Shown: piece by piece, positions 1 through 5,490 of the stretch
Layout of the letters: the number at the start of each line of letters is the position of its first letter
How positions within the stretch are numbered: position 1 is the first letter of the stretch
Source: an uncultured Saprospiraceae bacterium
GTDB lineage: Bacteria > Bacteroidota > Bacteroidia > Chitinophagales > Saprospiraceae
Length of the DNA stretch: 7,378 nt
Assembly: GCA_937959095.1 (NCBI GenBank)
Contig: CALGLY010000255.1
Location: 1-7,378 of the forward strand
Direction: 5' to 3'
Notes under the pieces: model-generated
Database searches by the model: none
The model's input: the letters and a program-made list of their open reading frames with translations, nothing else
What the model was told of the DNA's origin: nothing
Translations under genes and position numbers: made by a program

Positions 1-654
1 CCTAAAGGAAAAACGACGGCTATCGTAGGAACGAGCGGTAGCGGAAAGACGACTTTACTGAAATTACTCTTGAGTTTTTATAAGCCGATTGTTGGGCGTG
101 TACTACTTGGCGATATTAGCCTTGCCAATATTCAAAGCCGAATATGGCGGAGTAAAGTAGGCGCAGTGATGCAAGATGAGTTTATCTTTTCGGCTTCTAT
201 TGCTAAAAATATTGCTTTAGGCGCAGGGATTATAGATAAACAAAAATTGCTACAAGCCGTAAAAGTAGCTAATATACAGTCCTTCGTGGAATCTTTGCCA
301 CTAGGCTATAATACGCAAATCGGGCAAGATGGTATCGGATTGAGTAGGGGACAACGCCAACGGATTTTGATAGCGAGAGCCGTCTATAAAAACCCAGATT
401 ATATCTTTTTCGATGAAGCAACGAATGCGATGGATGCCTATCAAGAAATCTTGATCATGGCAAATCTTGAAGAATTCTTCAAGGATAAAACAGTCGTGGT
501 CGTGGCGCACCGCTTGAGTACTGTAGTGAATGCAGATCATATTATCGTACTAGAAAAAGGCGAAATTGTGGAAGAAGGACATCACGAACAACTCGTGGAG
601 AAGCGAGGGGCGTATTATTATTTGATACGGAACCAGCTTGAGTTGGGAAGTTAA
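1..654 (+). CDS. Export ABC transporter, C-terminal nucleotide-binding domain (5' partial)
   Basis: This is the ATP-hydrolysing domain of an exporter-type ABC protein, and its 217 visible residues run in frame from base 1, so the start lies outside the window. All core motifs are present: Walker A GTSGSGKTT (residues 10-18), Q-loop Gln58 in VMQDE, signature LSRGQ (114-118, where the consensus is LSGGQ), Walker B YIFFDE (134-139), D-loop NAMD (142-145, usually SALD) and the switch His170 in VVAHRLS. The domain drives transport across the inner membrane. The HlyD adaptor gene downstream suggests a type I or peptidase-containing (C39) exporter of peptides or bacteriocins; this is inference, because the membrane and any peptidase domains are not visible. 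No substrate gene is seen. The domain is complete at its C-terminus. Family certainty is high; the substrate is unknown. Confidence 0.93.
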   Translation, partial: PKGKTTAIVGTSGSGKTTLLKLLLSFYKPIVGRVLLGDISLANIQSRIWRSKVGAVMQDEFIFSASIAKNIALGAGIIDKQKLLQAVKVANIQSFVESLPLGYNTQIGQDGIGLSRGQRQRILIARAVYKNPDYIFFDEATNAMDAYQEILIMANLEEFFKDKTVVVVAHRLSTVVNADHIIVLEKGEIVEEGHHEQLVEKRGAYYYLIRNQLELGS

Positions 655-659
655 TTTTA

Positions 660-755
660 TTGAACCATATAAGGCATATAAGTTTCATATAGGAAGAAAT
701 TGCAAAGTGATTTAATAGAAATCTTAAATGTCCTTATATGCCTTATATGGTTCAA
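660..755. repeat. Perfect 23-bp inverted repeat with 50-bp spacer
   Basis: Bases 660-682 are exactly the reverse complement of 733-755. Each arm contains CATATAAG twice in tandem (666-673 and 675-682; as CTTATATG at 733-740 and 742-749), and a third near copy, CATATAGG, lies at 686-693. The element begins five bases after the ABC stop codon and ends 19 bases before the likely HlyD start. As RNA it would fold into a long AU-rich stem inside what looks like a two-gene transcript. It shares the outer ends ATTGAAC/GTTCAA with the repeats at 5168 and 6584. It could be a small mobile-derived repeat or a transcript-processing or attenuation structure; the sequence alone does not decide. Confidence 0.9.
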
Positions 756-774
756 ATATAAAATAAAAAATGAC

Positions 775-2073
775 TTGGAAAACAATATAGAATTACGAAG
801 CGATGAAGTGCAGGAAATACTCGGAACGCCGCCACGTTGGATCGTGCGTTGGGGGATTTCATCTGCCTTTTTGATGTTGATTGTATTTACTTGGTTAGGA
901 TGGTTCTATAAGTATCCTGAAAAAGTGGAGGCAGCTATTATGGTGACTTCTGCTAAGCCACCAACGGATATTATTGCGCCTTCGAGTGGCTATATTCAGC
1001 AGTTGCTCGTGCAAGAAAATGACACCGTAGTAGCGCAGCAAACGTTGGCAATTATCAAAGCGACGACGTCTTATGCTGATGTGATGAAACTGGAGGAAGA
1101 ACTAGACCGATTGGAGCGCGATTTAGATCAGAATTTTATTCAAGAAGATAAATTAAGTACCAGTTTCGTATTGGGTAAAACGCTGCAAAGTAATTACTCA
1201 GACTTTGTAGAAGCCTATGAAACCTATTCGCGCGATTGGAAAAAGCAATTCCGTGCCTCCGTAGAACGCTATAAAAATCAGATAGAGAAACTCGAAGATG
1301 GACTCCGTATGGATATTCGCCGGAAGAATAATAATCGGGAGCGTATTCGTCAACTCAATCAGTTGTCGCGAGTGCAGCAGGAGCAATATGTACAAGATGA
1401 AAAAAAACTACCAGACTTACAGAAAACGGTTGAAAAAATAGAAATCCTAAAGCGAGAAGATACCGATATAGACGATCGAATCAATCAGAAAGAAATAGAA
1501 ATAGAGCGGGTGCGAAGTCAAATTGCAACGATAACGCAACAGTCTGAAACCTCCAATAAGAATAGCCAAGTACAACTTAAAGAAAGTATCAATCGCTTGC
1601 AAAGTAGCATTAAGCAATGGAAGCAGCAGTATGTCATCACGGCACAAACAGATGGTTCGGTAAATTTCTTTAGCTTCTGGGCGGAGCAACAATATGTGAA
1701 TAGAGGGGATGTGATGATGGCAATTTCTCCCTTAGATAATCCGAGTATAGAAGCGACTGGAGATATAGTAGGAAAAGGTATGATTCCAATAAATGGTTCG
1801 GGACGTGTAGAGCCTTCACAGACCGTGAAAGTCAAATTTCATAACTATCCATTCCATGAGTTTGGTATCGTGGAAGGCGTGCTTGCACACAAATCGAAGT
1901 TACCGCGCGATAGTTTTTATACCATAGAAGTAAATTTTCCGAATGGTTTGGAAACAAGCTTTGGGCAGACCTTGAATTTTGACCAGCAAATGTCAGGGCA
2001 AGCCATCATCATTACGCAGGATAAGCGGTTTATTGAGCGGGTTTTTGAGTCCTTTGTGAAGATATTTTATTAG
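775..2073 (+). CDS. HlyD-family periplasmic adaptor (membrane fusion) protein of an ABC exporter
   Basis: The product links an inner-membrane ABC exporter to an outer-membrane channel. With the TTG start at 775 it has 432 residues: a short cytoplasmic N-terminus containing the stretch LRSDEVQEILGTPPRWIVRW, one membrane segment at about residues 25-45, a first biotinyl-lipoyl half (about 62-95, IIAPSSGYI), a long charged coiled coil (about 100-285), the second lipoyl half (about 286-320, ITAQTDGSV then VNRGDVMMAISP) and a C-terminal beta-barrel part (about 325-415). The frame stays open upstream to another TTG at 700 (457 aa). I prefer 775 because the extra 25 residues would be encoded largely by the inverted repeat at 660-755 and add an atypical hydrophobic stretch. 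There is no in-frame ATG near the N-terminus. It lies 120 bp after the ABC gene on the same strand and is probably co-transcribed with it. Family call is firm; start is uncertain. Confidence 0.9.
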   Translation: MENNIELRSDEVQEILGTPPRWIVRWGISSAFLMLIVFTWLGWFYKYPEKVEAAIMVTSAKPPTDIIAPSSGYIQQLLVQENDTVVAQQTLAIIKATTSYADVMKLEEELDRLERDLDQNFIQEDKLSTSFVLGKTLQSNYSDFVEAYETYSRDWKKQFRASVERYKNQIEKLEDGLRMDIRRKNNNRERIRQLNQLSRVQQEQYVQDEKKLPDLQKTVEKIEILKREDTDIDDRINQKEIEIERVRSQIATITQQSETSNKNSQVQLKESINRLQSSIKQWKQQYVITAQTDGSVNFFSFWAEQQYVNRGDVMMAISPLDNPSIEATGDIVGKGMIPINGSGRVEPSQTVKVKFHNYPFHEFGIVEGVLAHKSKLPRDSFYTIEVNFPNGLETSFGQTLNFDQQMSGQAIIITQDKRFIERVFESFVKIFY

Positions 2074-2078
2074 GAGAG

Positions 2079-2135
2079 AGTGAGAGAAGTGAGAAAGTGA
2101 TTGTTTACTTCTCTCACTGTCTTACTTCTCTCACT
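2079..2135. terminator. Probable bidirectional terminator hairpin between hlyD-type gene and ndk
   Basis: AGTGAGAGAAGT at 2079-2090 is the exact reverse complement of ACTTCTCTCACT, which occurs at 2107-2118 and again at 2124-2135. Using the distal copy the stem extends to about 18 matches over 20 positions (2079-2098 with 2116-2135). The two right-hand copies are part of a perfect 16-bp direct repeat (2107-2122 and 2124-2139). The position, in the 77-bp gap between two convergent stop codons, fits a terminator serving both genes. There is no clean T-run, so this could instead be a dispersed repeat that happens to sit here. Confidence 0.55.
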
Positions 2136-2150
2136 GTCTATTAATCCTCC

Positions 2151-2570
2151 CTAGTGCATTTCCGTAGAAGCAAAGTGGAAGTTACCTTCGATAGCTGCAT
2201 TTTCATCAGAATCTGCGCCATGTACTGCATTTTCGCCGATGCTAGTCGCATATAAAGCACGAATCGTACCTGGCTTTGCGTCTGCTGGATTCGTAGCACC
2301 GATTAGCTCACGGAAATCAGCTACCGCATTCTCTTTCTCCAAGATAGCTGCCACGATTGGGCCAGAAGACATAAACTCTACTAGTTCGCCATAAAATGGA
2401 CGCTCCTTGTGTACTGCATAAAAGTTACCCGCCATCTCTGTAGATAGTTTCGTGTACTTCATTGCTACGATACGGAAACCCGCTTCGTTTATTTTTTGTA
2501 TAATATTTCCAATATTTCCAGCCTTCACTGCGTCAGGCTTAATCATTGTGAACGTTCTATTAGTCGCCAT
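2151..2570 (-). CDS. ndk: Nucleoside diphosphate kinase
   Basis: The enzyme transfers the gamma phosphate from ATP to NDPs through a phosphohistidine and so balances cytoplasmic nucleotide pools. The 139-residue product has the normal full length of a bacterial NDK. Visible motifs are the N-terminal strand [10 protein letters not shown] (residues 6-15), the Kpn-loop region [18 protein letters not shown] (54-71), GTIRALYA (101-108) and the active-site segment NAVHGADS with catalytic His117. The ATG complements bases 2568-2570 and no Shine-Dalgarno sequence precedes it. The gene is convergent with the HlyD-type gene and divergent from the DHH phosphoesterase gene. A candidate promoter lies about 55 bp upstream. 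I recall ndk, a DHH phosphoesterase and an FKBP lipoprotein as frequent neighbours in Bacteroidota, which would make this a conserved cluster; that is memory, not a check. Confidence 0.98.
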   Translation of the reverse strand: MATNRTFTMIKPDAVKAGNIGNIIQKINEAGFRIVAMKYTKLSTEMAGNFYAVHKERPFYGELVEFMSSGPIVAAILEKENAVADFRELIGATNPADAKPGTIRALYATSIGENAVHGADSDENAAIEGNFHFASTEMH

Positions 2571-2626
2571 GATATTTCTTTTTTAGATAAATGGTATGCC
2601 GAAAAGTTATTTTTCTTTTCAACGCG

Positions 2627-2634
2627 CAAATGTA
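2627..2634 (-). promoter_or_regulatory. Candidate -7 promoter box for ndk
   Basis: On the minus strand these bases read TACATTTG, an exact match to TAnnTTTG, the -7 element recognised by the Bacteroidota primary sigma factor. Transcription would begin about 7 bases further on and give a leader of about 50 nt before ndk. No convincing TTG/TTTG -33 element is seen at the expected spacing, so the call rests on the -7 box and its position. Confidence 0.4.
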
Positions 2635-2823
2635 AAAAATCACTTTGTTTTTATCACTCATTTCACCATTATCTTTTTATAATGGAAGTGCTAATTCTCA
2701 TAGAATGCTCTAAATCATAATAACTTCTTGGTTAAATTAAGAAAAAAGCGGAAATTCACCGCGCGAAATTATTTACAACAATTTGTATTTTTTTGCCACG
2801 TTAAAAAAGAATGGTCTTTTATA

Positions 2824-3012
2824 AGGGAATCGGCAATAAATAAGGTACCCATTATGGCGTAGATGTTTTCTTCTTCTAAAGAATTGAAAAAATCAGTGCA
2901 TCCGGACGGACGGACTTATTTTTTCGATTTTTTAGAAGGAAACCCGCCTGCTCCGCTTGTTCGGGCAGGAAGAACAAGTCAGAGTGGATAGATTATTTTT
3001 TGCCGATTCCCT
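2824..3012. repeat. 189-bp composite palindromic repeat (MITE-like)
   Basis: The outer arms AGGGAATCGGCA (2824-2835, extending to 2843) and their reverse complement (2993-3012) match at 19 of 20 positions. Inside sits a second inverted repeat: 2871-2897 against 2914-2940 matches at 23 of 27 positions around a 16-base GC-rich loop with a CGGA/GGAC tandem. The right side also carries a small hairpin CCCGCCTG/CGGGCAGG at 2943-2969. No ORF of note and no transposase lie within. The element occupies the middle of the 551-bp gap 2571-3121 between divergent ndk and the DHH gene. The rest of that gap shows only the two promoter candidates and AT-rich sequence in which I see nothing else. No clear target-site duplication is visible. 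Confidence 0.8.
2943..2969. repeat. Small CCCGCCTG/CGGGCAGG hairpin nested in larger palindrome
   Basis: CCCGCCTG at 2943-2950 is matched by CGGGCAGG at 2962-2969; CCTGCTC can pair with GGGCAGG as a 7-bp stem including one G-T pair. It is GC-rich against AT-rich surroundings and has no counterpart in the left arm of the host palindrome, so it looks like an insertion. The same unit, in inverse orientation, occurs at 5351-5373. Confidence 0.7.
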
Positions 3013-3099
3013 AAACTATATTTTTTATCAAGAGTGTAATTTAAGAAGGACAAAATAAAAGAAGAGTAGGGCGGTTACAAATCATTTCTACTATTCAGC

Positions 3100-3107
3100 T
3101 AGTTTTG
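3100..3107 (+). promoter_or_regulatory. Candidate -7 promoter box for the DHH phosphoesterase gene
   Basis: TAGTTTTG matches TAnnTTTG exactly and lies 14 bases before the ATG at 3122, which would give a very short leader of about 8 nt. The upstream region around 3075-3083 contains GGTTAC but no clear TTTG, so the -33 part is weak. A short leader is compatible with the lack of a Shine-Dalgarno sequence at this gene. Confidence 0.4.
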
Positions 3108-3121
3108 CATTTATATCATTT

Positions 3122-4129
3122 ATGGAGAATATCAATACGCTAAAAAATATATTAGCAACACCTAAAAAAATTGTACTTACATCACATCGAAACCCCGATG
3201 GAGATGCTATTGGTTCTAGTTTAGCTATGTGTCATTATCTAAGGACATTGGGGCATACGGCAGACATCGTTGTGCCTTCGGAATATCCAGATTTTTTGGA
3301 ATGGATGCCAAATATAGCCGAAATTGCAGTCTATGATTTGGAGAAGGAACGAGTGAAAGATTTGATTGCGGAAGCAGATATTGTATTCTCCTTGGATTAT
3401 AATGACCTCGATAGAATAGATAAGGTAGGGGATATGGTGAAAAAAGCAGACGTAACTAAAGTGATGATCGACCACCACTTACAGCCTGCTGATTTTGCTG
3501 ACTTTATGTTATCCGAACCAAGCGCGAGTTCTACTTGTGAGTTGGTCTATGAATTTATTAGTCAGCACCTCGATGATAAAGATAAGATAGACCTGAAAAC
3601 CGCAGAAGCGATTATGACAGGTATCTTGACGGATACGAATTCTTTTAAATATAGTACCTCTCCAAAGCTATTCCGCATCGTTGCCGATTTGATAGAACTA
3701 GGAGTAGATGATTATTTGCTACAAGATTTAATTTTCAATAGTCTAAAACAAAAAAATCTTCGCCTATTGGGGCATTGTCTGCACAATAGAATGGAGATAT
3801 TGGATGAATATAATACAGGTATTATCTTTTTGACGAAAGAGGATTATGCTGATTTTGATATTTCGCGAGGTGATACAGAGGGAATTGTAAATTATCTACT
3901 GAAAATTCGGAATATTCGCATGGCTGCATTCGTAATGGAGCAGCCTACTATCGTGAAAATTTCGTTACGTTCGAAAGGTGATTTCTCTGTGCAGCAGATT
4001 GCTCAAAAGCACTTCCGAGGTGGAGGACATCGCAATGCTTCTGGTGGTGCGTCGTTTCAGGGCTTACGTTCTACACTGCGTCGTTTCAAGGAATTATTAC
4101 CTCATTATAAAGAAGAACTTACAGCATAA
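3122..4129 (+). CDS. DHH/DHHA1 phosphoesterase, NrnA-like (oligoribonuclease / pAp phosphatase)
   Basis: Members of this family hydrolyse short RNA oligonucleotides to nucleotides, and many also dephosphorylate 3'-phosphoadenosine 5'-phosphate, using two divalent metal ions in the cytoplasm. The 335-residue protein shows the whole set of motifs: HRNPDGDAIGSS (residues 22-33, metal ligands His22, Asp26 and Asp28), SLDYND with Asp92, the name-giving IDHH (116-119), TGILTDTNSF with Asp171, and the DHHA1 substrate-binding motif GGGHRNASGG (300-309). Length fits the NrnA group (about 310-340). The ATG at 3122 is preferred because the protein aligns with the family from about residue 5 and a candidate promoter sits just upstream. 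Bacteroidota generally lack Orn, so this gene may supply the essential nanoRNase activity; that is inference. RecJ and GdpP/DhhP are less likely, since no additional domains are present. Confidence 0.95.
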   Translation: MENINTLKNILATPKKIVLTSHRNPDGDAIGSSLAMCHYLRTLGHTADIVVPSEYPDFLEWMPNIAEIAVYDLEKERVKDLIAEADIVFSLDYNDLDRIDKVGDMVKKADVTKVMIDHHLQPADFADFMLSEPSASSTCELVYEFISQHLDDKDKIDLKTAEAIMTGILTDTNSFKYSTSPKLFRIVADLIELGVDDYLLQDLIFNSLKQKNLRLLGHCLHNRMEILDEYNTGIIFLTKEDYADFDISRGDTEGIVNYLLKIRNIRMAAFVMEQPTIVKISLRSKGDFSVQQIAQKHFRGGGHRNASGGASFQGLRSTLRRFKELLPHYKEELTA

Positions 4130-4176
4130 TCATTCAAGTCAGCGGGACATAAAATCATTGTCAATTGTCAATCTTG

Positions 4177-4196
4177 CCTGTCGGCAGACAGGTTTT
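4177..4196 (+). terminator. Hairpin plus T-run, possible intrinsic terminator after the DHH gene
   Basis: CCTGTC and GACAGG form a perfect 6-bp stem with a GGCA loop (4177-4192), followed by TTTT (4193-4196). It lies 48 bases after the DHH stop codon and 33 bases before the FKBP start. The T-run is short, so termination may be partial. The unit also belongs to the CCTGCC/GGCAGG repeat family seen elsewhere in the window, and is flanked by three copies of TTGTCAA (4158-4164, 4165-4171 and 4200-4206), so it may be a dispersed repeat first and a terminator second. Confidence 0.45.
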
Positions 4197-4229
4197 AAGT
4201 TGTCAATTCATTTACAATATATTCTAACA

Positions 4230-5138
4230 ATGCGTTATTATTTTATCATATTACCAATTGTTGTTTTGCTCACAGTAGTTGCTTGTGGACAAGAAGAAAA
4301 ATTTGAGTATACTCCAGGAGGATATCCTTTCAAGTATCATATCAATAAGGAAGGAAGAAGCCCGGAACCTGGAGATTTTATTCATTTTCGCTTATACATT
4401 CGAAACCAAGATAGTATAGTACATTCTACGCAAAAAAACCAAATGGGAACAGAGGTTAAGAAATATATCACTGCGCCTTTTATGCTTCATAAAACACCCC
4501 AAGGCAAAGCCGTGCCACAGATGGACGCATTTAGTATAATGTCGCCTGGCGATAGTATTACGCTCTATTATCGTCTCGATACTTTAGAGCGCAAACCAGA
4601 TAAGTTTGAGAATTCAGACTATATGTACTATGATTTGGTATTGGTAGATGTTTTGTCGGAAGATGAGCATAATGGTAACTATATAGAACAAGAGCGCAAG
4701 AAAATAATCAAGCGAAAAGCAGTGCGAGCGAGAGAGCCAGAAGTCGCACAGTTGGTAAATGAAACGCTAGCGGCCTACAAGAAAGGAGAGTTGAAGGAGA
4801 AAATAACAACCACTGCTTCGGGACTGAAATATATGATAATCAAAGAAGGCGAAGGGGACTTTGTACGCTCTGCCAACTATGTAGATGCCAACTACTATGG
4901 TACGTTGATGAACGGCGAGCCTTTTGAAAGTTCTTTCACTATCGGAGATCCTGTGGAAATACTGATAGGGCAGCGCAAAGTAATTCCAGGCTTAGAAGAG
5001 TTATTTAAATATACGAATAAGAATACGACAATTATAGCTTTCATTCCACCAGAATTGGCCTATGGCGATAAGGAAAGTGGCCCAATACCTGCTAATGCAG
5101 ATATTGTATTTTATGTGGAAGTAACAGGGATAAGGTAG
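4230..5138 (+). CDS. FKBP-type peptidyl-prolyl isomerase lipoprotein with two FKBP-like domains
   Basis: This is a predicted envelope lipoprotein that catalyses or assists proline isomerisation during folding of exported proteins. The 302-residue product starts MRYYFIILPIVVLLTVVAC, a short signal sequence ending in a lipobox with Cys19. Residues about 27-144 form a first FKBP-like unit without the usual catalytic signature. A charged helical linker follows (about 147-191). The second unit (194-302) is canonical: FESSF (232-236), VIPGLEE (251-257) and PPELAYG (273-279) with Tyr278, then IPANADIVFYVEV. I chose the ATG at 4230 because the lipoprotein signal begins there; the frame is open further upstream to 3978, inside the DHH gene, but that stretch is not protein-like. 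The architecture resembles GldI-type lipoproteins of gliding Bacteroidota, but I cannot assign gliding from this window. Confidence 0.92.
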   Translation: MRYYFIILPIVVLLTVVACGQEEKFEYTPGGYPFKYHINKEGRSPEPGDFIHFRLYIRNQDSIVHSTQKNQMGTEVKKYITAPFMLHKTPQGKAVPQMDAFSIMSPGDSITLYYRLDTLERKPDKFENSDYMYYDLVLVDVLSEDEHNGNYIEQERKKIIKRKAVRAREPEVAQLVNETLAAYKKGELKEKITTTASGLKYMIIKEGEGDFVRSANYVDANYYGTLMNGEPFESSFTIGDPVEILIGQRKVIPGLEELFKYTNKNTTIIAFIPPELAYGDKESGPIPANADIVFYVEVTGIR

Positions 5139-5294
5139 ATTAGAAAGGTATAAAAACAATCTTTTTTATTGAACATGCAGTCCCATACAGGTAAATTGTG
5201 GAAGCGCGGAAAATATTTAGAGCTGGTTGGGGAATTTTTATAAACTGAAAATCAATAGCTTACGGTTTTGACAAACTGAAAAATAAACAGTTTA

Positions 5295-5316
5295 CCTGCC
5301 TTTGTCGGCAGACAGG
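5295..5316. repeat. Small CCTGCC/GGCAGACAGG hairpin near the centre of the large palindrome
   Basis: The unit reads CCTGCC, TTTGTC, GGCAGACAGG. Its second half, CGGCAGACAGG, is identical to the second half of the hairpin at 4177-4192. It sits at the centre of the 5168-5468 palindrome, where it forms the loop region. Confidence 0.7.
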
Positions 5317-5350
5317 TCTGGATATGTTGCTTATTTTTCATGCAGTCAAG

Positions 5351-5373
5351 CCTGCCCGTTCCATTCAGGCGGG
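5351..5373. repeat. Small CCTGCCCG/CAGGCGGG hairpin in the right arm of the large palindrome
   Basis: CCTGCCCG (5351-5358) and CAGGCGGG (5366-5373) flank TTCCATT. Read on the minus strand it is CCCGCCTG, a seven-base spacer and CGGGCAGG, the same ends as the unit at 2943-2969. The left arm of the host palindrome has no equivalent, which suggests a later insertion. Confidence 0.7.
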
Positions 5374-5490
5374 TTCGTAAGATATTGGTTTTTAGGAAAG
5401 AAAAATCCCAATATGCTCTCAAAAAGACTCCGCGCCTCTACAGTATACCTGTATGGGCTGCGTTCAATTATAATATTTTAATTCATACGA

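Larger units (their letters stand above)
5168..5468. repeat. About 300-bp imperfect palindromic element (MITE-like) upstream of prfB
   Basis: The left part 5168-5265 and the right part 5376-5468 are imperfect reverse complements over almost their full length. They share in order ATTGAAC, GCAG, CCCATACAGGTA, GCGCGGA, GAG, TTGGG, ATTTTT, CAAT and CTTACG. Pairing resumes nearer the centre (CTGAAAAATAA at 5273-5283 against TTATTTTTCATGCAG at about 5331-5345). The asymmetry comes mainly from two small GC-rich hairpins, at 5295-5316 and 5351-5373, which look inserted. The element fills most of the 352-bp gap between the FKBP stop and the prfB start and ends 22 bp before the prfB ATG. No coding capacity is seen. 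Its ends match those of the repeats at 660 and 6584. Confidence 0.85.

Noticed and set aside
1..654. ABC gene as a truncated pseudogene
   Set aside because: The missing 5' part is explained by the window edge; all nucleotide-binding motifs and the C-terminus are intact.
1198..1835. Minus-strand ORFs inside the HlyD-type gene
   Set aside because: They are antisense shadows of the coiled-coil coding region, with low-complexity hydrophobic translation.
2496..2720. Plus-strand ORF of 74 codons opposite the ndk start
   Set aside because: It overlaps ndk antisense and continues into AT-rich intergenic sequence; the composition is Cys/His/Ser-rich with no recognisable domain.
2901..2914. GGAC/CGGA tandem as a separate microsatellite
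   Set aside because: It is only three units and forms the loop of the inner inverted repeat, so it is described there.
4158..4206. Three TTGTCAA copies as a possible CRISPR or operator array
   Set aside because: The repeats are only seven bases, two are directly adjacent and the third is 28 bases away around a hairpin; there are no spacers of regular length.
3978..4229. Upstream extension of the FKBP gene overlapping the end of the DHH gene
   Set aside because: The extension translates the DHH gene in another frame plus a repeat region, and a clear lipoprotein signal peptide begins at 4230.
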